In this document: piece after piece, positions 43,325 through 51,829 of the stretch
How the letters are laid out: the number at the start of each line of letters is the position of its first letter
Numbering within the stretch: the stretch's first letter is position 1
NCBI RefSeq assembly: GCF_022848905.1
Contig: NZ_JAFIRA010000001.1
Location: 124,001 to 188,000 of the forward strand
From: Thermostichus vulcanus str. 'Rupite'
Lineage (GTDB): Bacteria; Cyanobacteriota; Cyanobacteriia; Thermostichales; Thermostichaceae
Direction: 5' to 3'
DNA: 64,000 nt
Program-made: the position numbers and the translations under genes
The notes under the pieces: model-generated
The model's input: the letters and a program-made list of their open reading frames with translations, nothing else
Databases searched by the model: none
Told to the model about the DNA's origin: nothing

Positions 43325-44959
43325 GTGGTGTTTGCTCGTCTGGCCCAGAGTGGGGCGCGTCAGGCCGAGATTCTGGAGGTGGTCTTGCGCCATGGCTGGG
43401 ATTACATGCGGCGCTTGCTCTCTTTCGGCAAAGCGGGGGAACCGCAACTGCCCCCGCCCATGGTGCTGCGCAATATCTTGGTGGACTTGGGGCCGGTCTA
43501 TGTCAAGCTGGGCCAGCTGTTGAGCACACGCCCGGATCTGTTACCGCGAGACTACATTGAAGCCCTTAGTACTTTGCAGGCTAACGTGCCGCCAGTACCC
43601 TGGAGCGGGGTGGAAATGGTATTGCGGCAGCAGCTGCGCCAACCGCTGGAGCAGGTCTTCAACAGCATTGAAACAGAATCGGTGGCTGCCGGCTCCATTG
43701 CCCAAACCCATCGCGCCTGTTTGAGCAGTGGCGAGTGGGTGGCCCTGAAAATCCAGCGGCCTGGGTTAGAAGCGGTGGTGGAACGGGATACCCGCTTGAT
43801 CCGGAGTATCGCCGAGCTGGTGGCCCAAACGGAATTTGGCAAGCTGGCGGACGTGGTTTCTTTGGCGGATGAGTTTTGTCGGGCCATTCAGGCGGAATTG
43901 GATTTCACCCAAGAGGCCCACCACACCGATCAGTTGCGGCAACATTTGCAAGGCAGCCGCTGGTTTGACTCCGCTCAGTTGGTGGTACCCCAAATCCACT
44001 GGCCGCTCACCACCCCGAAAGTGTTGGCGATGGAATGGATTGACGGTCAACCGCTGCTGGAGGCGGATCGCAGTGACGCGGATCCGAAAAAGATTGCCCG
44101 CATGTTAACCCGGGCGTTTTTCCAGCAGATCTGTATTGACGGCTATTTCCACGCCGATCCTCACCCCGGTAACTTGTTCTACCTGGGATCCGGTCGGGTG
44201 GCACTCCTGGACTGTGGCATGATCGGGCGGCTGGATCCCCGCACTCAGCAAATTCTGTTGGAGATGATCCTTGCGATTGTCAGTTTGGATGCCCAACGCT
44301 GCGCGGAATTGACCTTGGACTTGGCCCCCCCTGAGCAGCCGGTTAGCCTGGCCCAATTGCAAAACGACTACGAGCGCCTGTTGCGGCAGTACTACACCCT
44401 GAGCGTGTCGGAGTTGGATTTTAGCCAGCTTTTTTATGAGGTATTGCAGGCGGCCCGGCGAAACCACATTCGCATCCCAGGTAATTTGGGTCTGTGTGCC
44501 AAGGCATTGGCCAATCTGGAAGGGATCGCCCGTCAGCTCACCCCTGACTACAACTTGCCGGAGCAGATTCGCCCCCTGATGGCGGATGTTTTCCGGGCTC
44601 AGTTGGTGGGAGAAGCCCCATTGCCTTCCTTGTTGCGCACGGCCCTGGATTTGAAAAATCTGTCTTTGCAGTCCCCCCGTCAGCTGGAGTTGCTCCTCAG
44701 CCGGATCACCTCTGAAACCCAACGTTGGAATTTGAGCCTGAGAGAACTAGAAGGGATCCGCAGTAGCCTGGATAACTCTGCCAATCGCCTTTCCTACAGC
44801 ATTGTGGTGGGTTCGTTGATCATCGGGGCGGCGATTATCTCGGCGCAAACGCAACGATTTCAAGTTTTTGGGTTAAGCGAGCTGCTCTTTGCGGTGGCCA
44901 GTGTGCTCGGCCTTTGGCTGATTATCAGTATTCTGCGTTCCGGTCGCCTGCGGGGTTAA
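43325..44959 (+). CDS. ABC1/AarF/UbiB family atypical kinase
   Basis: This 544-residue protein has ABC1 kinase motifs: the KxGQ-like VKLGQLLSTRPDLLP near residue 60, AAGSIAQTHRACL (Ala-rich nucleotide loop), ALKIQRPG with Lys142, and PHPGNLFYLGSGRVALLDCG near residue 280, which holds the metal-binding Asp. The C-terminus has two transmembrane helices, as in UbiB. Members support quinone biosynthesis, and in cyanobacteria and plastids they regulate tocopherol and plastoquinone metabolism. GTG start at 43325 with GGGAGAAAGG upstream. Confidence 0.92.
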   Translation: MVFARLAQSGARQAEILEVVLRHGWDYMRRLLSFGKAGEPQLPPPMVLRNILVDLGPVYVKLGQLLSTRPDLLPRDYIEALSTLQANVPPVPWSGVEMVLRQQLRQPLEQVFNSIETESVAAGSIAQTHRACLSSGEWVALKIQRPGLEAVVERDTRLIRSIAELVAQTEFGKLADVVSLADEFCRAIQAELDFTQEAHHTDQLRQHLQGSRWFDSAQLVVPQIHWPLTTPKVLAMEWIDGQPLLEADRSDADPKKIARMLTRAFFQQICIDGYFHADPHPGNLFYLGSGRVALLDCGMIGRLDPRTQQILLEMILAIVSLDAQRCAELTLDLAPPEQPVSLAQLQNDYERLLRQYYTLSVSELDFSQLFYEVLQAARRNHIRIPGNLGLCAKALANLEGIARQLTPDYNLPEQIRPLMADVFRAQLVGEAPLPSLLRTALDLKNLSLQSPRQLELLLSRITSETQRWNLSLRELEGIRSSLDNSANRLSYSIVVGSLIIGAAIISAQTQRFQVFGLSELLFAVASVLGLWLIISILRSGRLRG

Positions 44960-44965
44960 TTGGTT

Positions 44966-44990
44966 ATTGTTATTCATATTGTTATTCATA
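44966..44990. repeat. 12-base tandem repeat before the transposase scar
   Basis: ATTGTTATTCAT occurs twice in tandem at about 44966-44989, in the gap after the UbiB-type gene. It is AT-rich and lies at the boundary of a transposase remnant, so it may mark an old insertion or excision event. Confidence 0.55.
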
Positions 44991-44992
44991 GA

Positions 44993-45109
44993 GTGCGGGT
45001 CAGTGAAGCCAATGCCTCAGAACGATTAGGGGCGATCGTCGTGCTCGAGGAGGCCAAAGAGCAATTATCCAAACTGGAGGTCATCAAAAATCAGATCTGG
45101 CTTTGTTAA
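44993..45109 (+). pseudogene. DDE transposase fragment (IS5-like)
   Basis: A 38-codon frame encodes VRVSEANASERLGAIVVL, EEAKEQLSKLEVI and a short tail to TAA at 45107. The pattern of a small strand, then SERxGA, then a helix leading to LEVI resembles the middle part of IS5-type DDE transposases, just before the second catalytic Asp region. Nothing before or after matches, so it is a relic of about 120 bases. Confidence 0.55.
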
Positions 45110-45139
45110 GCTGGGATCCTCAGGGATCCGGTTGTGATC

Positions 45140-45637
45140 ATGTTCGGTTCTGCGCTCACAAAGCACTCCTCCTCCAGTTTGAAAGCTGGCCTGAAAATTG
45201 GCCAGGTGGCGCTGGCGGCAGGTTTACCGGTGCGTACCGTGCGTTACTACGAATCGATTGGTCTGCTCAGTCCAACGGTGGAGCGAGCCGAATCTAGCTA
45301 TCGGTTGTTTGATCCGGCGGTGTTGGGGCGGTTGGCTTTTATTCGCCGTTGCCAAAGTTTGGGTCTCAGCCTGGAGGAAATTCGGGAAATTTTACAGGTA
45401 CATGACCAGGGTCAGTTACCCTGCCAAGACATTTGGGAGCGCCTGCAAGAGAAGTTACAGGAGATTGAGCAACGGATTGCTGACCTGCAGATCCTCAAGG
45501 GTCAAATTCAAAGCCTCCTCTCCGACTGGCACATTCCCGAGGGATCCCTGGCGGAAAGTGCAGTGAAAAGTACAGTGATCTGCCCAATTTTGCAAAACCC
45601 GGATGCGGATGAGGGTGCTGCCAACCGCTCTATCTAA
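45140..45637 (+). CDS. MerR family transcriptional regulator
   Basis: This 165-residue protein has the N-terminal winged helix-turn-helix GLKIGQVALAAGLPVRTVRYYE, LLSPTVERAESSYRLFD, and the dimerisation helix LPCQDIWERLQEKLQEIEQR. Cysteines at LPCQD and TVICPILQN are possible metal or redox-sensing residues, as in ZntR/CueR relatives. No obvious target gene is adjacent on the divergent side, and glmS is convergent. I chose the ATG at 45140; a GTG at 45134 is also in frame. Confidence 0.9.
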   Translation: MFGSALTKHSSSSLKAGLKIGQVALAAGLPVRTVRYYESIGLLSPTVERAESSYRLFDPAVLGRLAFIRRCQSLGLSLEEIREILQVHDQGQLPCQDIWERLQEKLQEIEQRIADLQILKGQIQSLLSDWHIPEGSLAESAVKSTVICPILQNPDADEGAANRSI

Positions 45638-45679
45638 TCCTCTATTGGACGCTATTGGACAAAATCACTCTGGACAGAA

Positions 45680-47527
45680 CTACTCCACCGTCACCGACTT
45701 CGCCAAATTACGGGGTTGATCCACATCCGCCCCCCGGCGCAAGGCCATCGCGTAGGAGAACAGCTGCAGCGGGATCGTATTCAATATGGAGGATAACAAG
45801 GGGGTTGTGCTGGGTACTTCGATGATGTGGTCGGCCTTCTCCCGGATTTGAGTATCCTCTGGGTTAATCAGGGCGATCACCCGTCCGCCCCGGGCCCGTA
45901 CCTGTTCGATGTTGGAGAGCATTTTTTCATAGACGGGATCCCGTGTAGCAATACACACCACCGGCATACGCTCATCGATCAGGGCAATCGGGCCATGTTT
46001 CATTTCCCCCGCCGGATAGCCTTCTGCGTGGATGTAGCTGATCTCTTTCATTTTCAAAGCGCCCTCCAGAGCGATCGGGGCATTCACCCAGCGGCCCAGG
46101 AAAAGCATATCCGTGACGTGATGGTACTGCTCCGCCAAATGGTCGTAGAGGGAGGTGTCTTTCAATAGAAGGCTGATTTTGCCCGGTAGCTCAATCAGTG
46201 ATTGCAGATGGGTTTGCATCTGCGCTGGGGTGAGGATCCCTTTCGCCTGGGCAATCTGCAAGGCCAATAGGTATCCTGCCATCAACATGCCCGTAAAGAC
46301 TTTGGTGGAAGCAACCGCAATCTCCGGCCCCGCGTGAATGTAGATCACCCCCCCATCCGCCAAACGGCTGGCCTGGGATCCAATCGCATTCAAAATGCCC
46401 AAGGTGGGGATCCCTTGCTGGCGGGCTTCCGCCATGGCTGCCAGCGTATCGACAGTTTCTCCCGATTGGGTAAGGGCCAACAACAAGCTGTTGGGACGCA
46501 ACACCGGGCTACGGTAGCGGAACTCAGAGGCATAGTCCACCTCCACCGGGGTACGGGCGAGGCTCTCGACAAAGTACTTGAGCACCAGACAGGCGTGCCA
46601 AGCTGTCCCACAAGCCACGGCATGAATTTGCTCAATCTGGGCCAGTTGCTCCTCAGACAGCGCCAGTCCCTCCAGCGTGACCCGGCCATGTTCAATATCC
46701 ACCCGTCCCCGCAGTGTATCCGTGGTGGTGCGGGGTTGCTCGAAGATCTCCTTCTGCATAAAGTGCTTGTAGCCCCCCTTGGCAGCTGAGATTGGATCCC
46801 AGGCCACGGTGGTGCTGGATTTGCGCAGTTCTTCTCCGGTGATGCGCTGGTAACGCACGCTCGACTCGGTGAGGATGGCCATTTCCCCATCTTCTAAAAA
46901 CACTACCTTGCGGGTATGGCGCACAATCGCCGGTAGATCAGAGGCGACAAAGTTTTCCCCTTCTCCTTCTCCGACTACCACCGCTCCGGCATTACCCAAA
47001 CGGGCCGCTATCAACCGATCTGGGGAGTCCCGATCCACAGCCACCACCGCATTGCCCCCCCGCAGTTTCCCCATCACTTGGCCAAAGGCAGCCTCAAAAG
47101 AACCCAGCTCTTCGGTGTAGAGGCCAAGCAGGTGGGCAATCACCTCCGTATCTGTTTGGGAGCGAAAACGGATCCCGCGCTCTAGTAGGTATTCCTTAAG
47201 TTCTAAATAGTTTTCTACAATACCGTTTTGAATGACCACAATGCGCCCGCGCTCATCACAGTGGGGGTGGGCATTTTCTTCGGTAACACCGCCATGGGTG
47301 GCCCAACGGGTATGGCCGATCCCCAATTTGGCCGTGGGCATATCGGCGGTCAGTTTCACCAGCAGGTTGTGCAGCTTGCCGGTGGAGCGGGCGATTTTTA
47401 ACCCCTGTTCGGCATCAACGGTGGCAATTCCGGCAGAGTCATAGCCGCGATATTCCAGGGTGCGTAAGCCTTCCAACAGAATCGGGGCAGCCCATTGGAA
47501 GCCGACATAGCCGACAATGCCACACAT
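45680..47527 (-). CDS. glmS: glutamine--fructose-6-phosphate aminotransferase
   Basis: This 615-residue enzyme makes glucosamine-6-phosphate for cell wall and lipopolysaccharide synthesis. The start MCGIVGYVG supplies the N-terminal nucleophile Cys after Met removal, which fixes the start at 47527. Glutaminase motifs are GHTRWATHGG and IVENYLELKEYL. The two SIS domains carry ALTQSGETVDTLAAMAEA and EGYPAGEMKHGPIALI, and the C-terminus ends KSVTVE as in the family. I see no glmS-ribozyme-like leader in the 217-base upstream gap. Confidence 0.97.
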   Translation of the reverse strand: MCGIVGYVGFQWAAPILLEGLRTLEYRGYDSAGIATVDAEQGLKIARSTGKLHNLLVKLTADMPTAKLGIGHTRWATHGGVTEENAHPHCDERGRIVVIQNGIVENYLELKEYLLERGIRFRSQTDTEVIAHLLGLYTEELGSFEAAFGQVMGKLRGGNAVVAVDRDSPDRLIAARLGNAGAVVVGEGEGENFVASDLPAIVRHTRKVVFLEDGEMAILTESSVRYQRITGEELRKSSTTVAWDPISAAKGGYKHFMQKEIFEQPRTTTDTLRGRVDIEHGRVTLEGLALSEEQLAQIEQIHAVACGTAWHACLVLKYFVESLARTPVEVDYASEFRYRSPVLRPNSLLLALTQSGETVDTLAAMAEARQQGIPTLGILNAIGSQASRLADGGVIYIHAGPEIAVASTKVFTGMLMAGYLLALQIAQAKGILTPAQMQTHLQSLIELPGKISLLLKDTSLYDHLAEQYHHVTDMLFLGRWVNAPIALEGALKMKEISYIHAEGYPAGEMKHGPIALIDERMPVVCIATRDPVYEKMLSNIEQVRARGGRVIALINPEDTQIREKADHIIEVPSTTPLLSSILNTIPLQLFSYAMALRRGADVDQPRNLAKSVTVE

Positions 47528-47744
47528 CACTCACCTCACCTACCGGAATATCCGCAAAGCCTATCTCAGCTTCGGGATCCCTTCAATGGTTTTGGACGTA
47601 ATCGTGCTTTACAGCTGGTTTCCTACAACAATACCTGTGTCCCTGATAGTTTGTTCATTCCAGTGTGCCCTTAGGGTCAGGACAGTGCTCTTGTGACTTG
47701 TTCTGTGCCAGGTGACTAGCAAGAGGGTCGTAACCTACCTAGTT

Positions 47745-48950
47745 TTAGGGAGGTGAGCTGCTGACTACATCTACAAAAGAAACGGGGGCAAAGCGGAAGT
47801 GGTACTCTGCTGTTGCCGGCTGAACCTGCTCACCCGAATCGCCGGGAACGCTAGAAACCAGACCACTTAACCCCAGCACCAAATCCCGTAATCCCCGACG
47901 AAATTGCGGATCCCCGGTCAGTTCATCGATATCAGCGGTAATTTTTTGGGTGTTTTGAAAGGTGACTCGGGCGGAATCAAGGGTTTGACGGAGGGTGGCC
48001 ATCGTGCCGGGATCGTTGAGATTAGCGGAAATTTGTCGCAGATCTTCGGTGGCTTGGGCAACATTACCGGAAGCCACTCGTACATCGGCAAGGATCTGCC
48101 GTACGTCGGTATGCAATTGGGGATCCGTGATCAAGGGGCGAACCGCGCTTGACATGGCCTGCAGATCTTCGCTGACCTGCTGCACATTCTGCAAAGAAGC
48201 ATTCAATGAGGTGCGGTTTTGTTCCACTAGGCCGGTGAGCTCGTCAGCAGCCGATTGAAAGCTTTGGGCTGTTCGTCTCACAGATTCAGCCGCTTCTTGG
48301 ATGGCGGTAGCGGCAGTGGTGAATTGGGATAGATCCAGATCTTCCGTGCGGATGGCGGCGACGCGATCTTCCACAGTCTCAGAGAGATCCGCGACGCTGT
48401 TGGCAACCCGGGTGATCCCTTCCAGGGTGGAATTGAGGTTGTCGAAAAACTCGTCATCATTGACCCGCGTGATCAGGCGATCCATTTGCGTCAGTAACTG
48501 GCCGAAATCCACGCCGGGAGTTCCTTCCACCACATCCCCCTGACAGACCATTTGGCTGCTGTCGCAATCTTCCGCCAACGGGGATCCACCCAAAATCTGG
48601 GGATCCGCAGGCGGCAAAATGTCCATGACGGTTTCACCGACCAACCCCGTTTGGCTGGTAAAAAACAAGGCATTGCGGGGAATGACCAAAGGCTGATCCA
48701 CCGCTACCTGGACCTCCACTCGAGTTAACTGGGGCACAATGCGCTCCACGCGCCCGACATTCACCCCCCGCAGCCGCACGCTGGATCCCTCCGCCAAGCC
48801 GACCACATTGCTGTAAGTAACGGTGAACCGGAAGCCTTGGCCGCCGAAGCGCAAGTTGTAGATCCACAAAAACAGCCCAGCAAAGCCCAAAGCCCCCGCC
48901 AGGATCAATAGGCCCACCGCCCCTTCTCGTACTGCCCGTGAACGCATCAT
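47745..48950 (-). CDS. MlaD/MCE-domain lipid transport protein
   Basis: This 401-residue protein has one N-terminal transmembrane helix (EGAVGLLILAGALGFAGLFL) and an MCE/MlaD domain (VTYSNVVGLAEGSSVRLRGV and NVGRVERI), then a long helical region of about 200 residues. MCE proteins form hexameric rings that carry lipids between membranes. It overlaps the upstream ATPase gene by four bases (ATGA). The permease subunit (MlaE type) is not in this window. Related cyanobacterial and plastid systems move lipids to the outer envelope or thylakoids. Confidence 0.9.
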   Translation of the reverse strand: MMRSRAVREGAVGLLILAGALGFAGLFLWIYNLRFGGQGFRFTVTYSNVVGLAEGSSVRLRGVNVGRVERIVPQLTRVEVQVAVDQPLVIPRNALFFTSQTGLVGETVMDILPPADPQILGGSPLAEDCDSSQMVCQGDVVEGTPGVDFGQLLTQMDRLITRVNDDEFFDNLNSTLEGITRVANSVADLSETVEDRVAAIRTEDLDLSQFTTAATAIQEAAESVRRTAQSFQSAADELTGLVEQNRTSLNASLQNVQQVSEDLQAMSSAVRPLITDPQLHTDVRQILADVRVASGNVAQATEDLRQISANLNDPGTMATLRQTLDSARVTFQNTQKITADIDELTGDPQFRRGLRDLVLGLSGLVSSVPGDSGEQVQPATAEYHFRFAPVSFVDVVSSSPP

Positions 48951-49807
48951 ACCTGCCCCGCCACTTGAATTGGCCCCTCGACGCTACCACTGAAAAATTG
49001 CCGCACAAAGGGGTTGTCGCAAGTTTCAATCTGGTGTACGGATCCCTGCCACTGCACCTGTCCCTGAGCCAGTAGCACGATGCGATCCGTGGCCCGCCGA
49101 ATGGTGCTGTGCTGGTGAGTGACGACGATGTAGCTCTCACAAGCCTTTTTCACCTGCTGCAGATCCCGAATCAGGTCTTCAATCACCGTGGAAGCAATTG
49201 GATCCAACCCTGCCGTCGGCTCATCGTAGAGCAACAGCTGCGGCTCATCCTGGGGCAAGGAGGGATCCTCCATAATGGCGCGGGCAAAACTGGCCCGTTT
49301 GCGCATCCCCCCCGAGAGTTCCTCGGGCAAGTTGTGCTCCTTGCCTGCCAACCCCACTGCTTCTAGCTTAGCGGCCACCAATTCCCGAATGCGAGAACGG
49401 GGTAAGCGGGAGTGTTCATAGAGCAAAAAGCCAACATTCTCTTCTACCGTGAGGGAGTCAAACAGGGCCGCCTGTTGAAAGACCATACCCACCCGCAACG
49501 GGGGAGTTTGATGTTGGGCTTGAATCTCCGGCAACGGGATCCCACACCAAAACACTTCTCCCGCGTCTGGTTCCGTTAGTCCGGCAATAATGCGCAGCAG
49601 TGTCGACTTGCCAGTGCCCGAGGGCCCCACCAACCCAAGGGCTTCGCCACGGTACACCTTCAGATCCACTTGGTCAAACACCACCGTCGATCCAAAGCGC
49701 TTGGAAACCTGGCGCAACTCCACCAAGGGGACGGGATCCCCAGTTGGGGTGGAGGACTGAGGATCCCTCATCTGCAAAGGTTGCGTCTGTTGGCTGTGAC
49801 CGTTCAT
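48947..49807 (-). CDS. MlaF-type ABC transporter ATP-binding protein
   Basis: This 286-residue ATPase has Walker A GPSGTGKST, signature LSGGMRKRASFARAI, Walker B LLLYDEPTAGLDP and a switch His (VVTHQHS). The LSGGM variant and Lys/Arg run are typical of the MlaF branch that works with MCE proteins. It is followed with a four-base overlap by the MlaD gene, so both subunits are made together. The first 25 residues are a polar extension. The inferred role is lipid transport between membranes. Confidence 0.92.
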   Translation of the reverse strand: MNGHSQQTQPLQMRDPQSSTPTGDPVPLVELRQVSKRFGSTVVFDQVDLKVYRGEALGLVGPSGTGKSTLLRIIAGLTEPDAGEVFWCGIPLPEIQAQHQTPPLRVGMVFQQAALFDSLTVEENVGFLLYEHSRLPRSRIRELVAAKLEAVGLAGKEHNLPEELSGGMRKRASFARAIMEDPSLPQDEPQLLLYDEPTAGLDPIASTVIEDLIRDLQQVKKACESYIVVTHQHSTIRRATDRIVLLAQGQVQWQGSVHQIETCDNPFVRQFFSGSVEGPIQVAGQV

Positions 49808-49918
49808 CCTGTTGTGCTCTGTCCAGCGTTTTACCGTCAGAGGGCCTCATTGGATAGTCTAGGGATCCCTCGCAGGTAAGGCAACGCGGAATTGGGCAGA
49901 GTTGGGCAAAGCGAGCGG

Positions 49919-50752
49919 TTAATCCGGCTGCAGTTCTGGAGTTGCCTCTGGTTCAGCCCCAAAGGAGGAGATCCCTTCTTCCTGCTTCAGCTCATTCGCG
50001 CCAACGGTGCAGAGCACACTTAGGCTGGGCACCGAGCCCTCCTGTCTTTCCTCCTCCTCCAGCGGGGATCCCATACGTCGGGAGAAGCCCCACGCAAATA
50101 AGGGAATCACGGCTATCATCACTCCCCACTCTGGGATCTCGATCTGTGGGAAAAACACCTCAAACAGCATGCAGCCCCCCACCAAGGCGATGATGGCAAA
50201 AGCCGCGTCTTCTAAGCGAGAGAACTCATCCAACCAGCGCAAAAACAGAGAGGCCATGTAGCGCATCAGGGTAATGCCGAGAATACCCCCAAGGATAATG
50301 ACCCAGGGCTTGCGGGAGACTGCCACCGAAGCCGCAATGCTGTCGAAGGAAAACACCAAATCCGTCATCTCCACCATCACCAAGGTCTGCCAAAAGTTGG
50401 CATGGCGGGTGAGGTCTTGCTCTTCCCCTTCTTCTTCCCCCCGAAAATGCTGCCAAGCCAGCCAGAGCAAATAACAAGCCCCAACAAACTGCGCCGGCGG
50501 ATACTCCACCAACCAGACGGCAGCAAAAATAATGGCAATGCGAAAGCCATAGGCACCGACAATACCCCAGCGCAAGGCCCGGTTTTGTTGTTCGGGGGTA
50601 GGCAAATGCTTCACCAAAGCAGCCAGGGCAACGGCGTTATCGGCAGATAGGGCCGCTTCCAAAAACACCAAAGCCACCACCAAAAGGAGATCCATCCAAG
50701 TGAAGGAGTGAATCACTCCTTGGGCAAAAGCCAAGACTGCGTCCATTGACAT
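49919..50752 (-). CDS. TerC family membrane protein
   Basis: This 277-residue protein has about seven transmembrane helices and the two acidic signatures of TerC: LEAALSADNAVALAALVKHL and LVFSFDSIAASVAVSRKPWV, which place Asp residues within the membrane. TerC-type proteins are linked to manganese and other metal export or to photosystem assembly in phototrophs. The C-terminal 45 residues are acidic and soluble. Transcribed alone. The start may be at either of the first two Met codons (residues 1 and 3). Confidence 0.9.
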   Translation of the reverse strand: MSMDAVLAFAQGVIHSFTWMDLLLVVALVFLEAALSADNAVALAALVKHLPTPEQQNRALRWGIVGAYGFRIAIIFAAVWLVEYPPAQFVGACYLLWLAWQHFRGEEEGEEQDLTRHANFWQTLVMVEMTDLVFSFDSIAASVAVSRKPWVIILGGILGITLMRYMASLFLRWLDEFSRLEDAAFAIIALVGGCMLFEVFFPQIEIPEWGVMIAVIPLFAWGFSRRMGSPLEEEERQEGSVPSLSVLCTVGANELKQEEGISSFGAEPEATPELQPD

Positions 50753-50821
50753 ATCCGCGCGTTTTATCCACCAGAAAAAAGGAACGGAGAAAAAGAGATC
50801 CCATTTTTCCCCGCAAGAAAC

Positions 50822-50992
50822 TCAACCCAGAGGATCCCTAGCGAGGTATTCCACATCATGCCATCTGTAGCCGAAAGGCGTGTAGCTGAAGATGAGAAAG
50901 AACCACGCCGGGCCAGGATCCAACCTGGACATGGCCCGAGTATAGCCTTTATTCCTCAGGATCGGTTTACATTGCTTAACCTTGGGCTTCAT
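50822..50992 (-). CDS. doubtful 56-codon ORF between larB and terC
   Basis: The minus-strand frame MKPKVKQCKPILRN and onward ends at 50822. It starts 8 bases after the larB stop and has no good ribosome site or recognised domain. It includes an aromatic run (WFFLIFSYTPFGYRW). A possible stem (CGGGCCA at 50909-50915 with TGGCCCG at 50932-50938) lies inside it and could instead be part of a terminator-like structure. Low confidence. Confidence 0.2.
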   Translation of the reverse strand: MKPKVKQCKPILRNKGYTRAMSRLDPGPAWFFLIFSYTPFGYRWHDVEYLARDPLG

Positions 50993-50999
50993 GTTTGGC

Positions 51000-51818
51000 T
51001 CAGGCTTTGTCGGCAGTGGCAGAGTTGAGTCGGGTGGCCATCTGCTGTCCACAGCGCAGGATCTGACCGGCCAGAATCGCTGCCCCAAAGCCATTGTCAA
51101 TATTCACCACCCCTACTCCCGCCGCACAGGAGTTGAGCATGGTGAGCAAAGCGGCCAACCCTTGAAAACTCGCTCCATAGCCAATGCTGGTGGGGACGGC
51201 GATGACTGGACAGTTGGCTAAACCTGCCACGACGCTAGCCAAGGCACCCTCCATACCAGCCACCACAATCAACACATCCGCCTGGAGCGCTTGTCGGTTT
51301 TGCAGCAGCCGGTGGATCCCGGCCACCCCGACATCCCAGAGGCGTTTCACCTGAAAGCCAGACAGTTCGGCGGTAAGGGCGGCTTCTTCGGCCACCGGCA
51401 GATCGGCAGTACCGGCGGAGATCACACTTAACTGGCCGGGATAAGCAATCGCCTGAGCACGGGGGATCCAACACAAACGGGCCAGCGGCGAGTACTGAAC
51501 CTGGGGCAGAAGGCGGCGGATCTGCTCATGAACCTGGGCCTCAATACGGGTGGCTAAGGCCAGGGATCCCCGTTGATGGAGCTGCTCCATAATCTGGGCA
51601 ATCTGTTCTGGCGTTTTTCCTGGACCCCAAACCGCCTCAGGAAACCCAGTGCGCAAGGAACGGTGATGATCCACATGGGCGAAGTCTCCCACCGATTCAA
51701 AGGGCAAGAACCGATAGGCATCCAGGGCGCGTTCTGGGGAAAGCTCCCCTTGAGCAACAGCCTGCAGCAGCTCTCGCAGCGCCTGTTCAGAAGAAGGGGG
51801 TATGAAGGGTTCGTTCAA
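51000..51818 (-). CDS. larB: LarB, nickel-pincer cofactor biosynthesis carboxylase
   Basis: This 272-residue protein matches LarB, which carboxylates nicotinic acid adenine dinucleotide and hydrolyses the product on the way to the nickel-pincer cofactor of lactate racemase. It has an N-terminal helical part and a C-terminal domain similar to phosphoribosylaminoimidazole carboxylase PurE (SVISAGTADLPVAEEA, VIVVAGMEGALASVVAGL, AVPTSIGYGASF). LarC and LarE, the next steps, are not in the window. It begins 11 bases after the universal stress protein gene ends, so the two are co-transcribed. Nickel need links it conceptually with the Co/Ni cluster at 2 kb. Confidence 0.92.
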   Translation of the reverse strand: MNEPFIPPSSEQALRELLQAVAQGELSPERALDAYRFLPFESVGDFAHVDHHRSLRTGFPEAVWGPGKTPEQIAQIMEQLHQRGSLALATRIEAQVHEQIRRLLPQVQYSPLARLCWIPRAQAIAYPGQLSVISAGTADLPVAEEAALTAELSGFQVKRLWDVGVAGIHRLLQNRQALQADVLIVVAGMEGALASVVAGLANCPVIAVPTSIGYGASFQGLAALLTMLNSCAAGVGVVNIDNGFGAAILAGQILRCGQQMATRLNSATADKA

Positions 51819-51829
51819 TGCTGTACCGC

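Noticed and set aside
47528-47744. Possible glmS ribozyme or riboswitch upstream of glmS
   Set aside because: The upstream region is short, shows no ribozyme-like stem pattern by eye, and glmS ribozymes are mainly found in Gram-positive bacteria.
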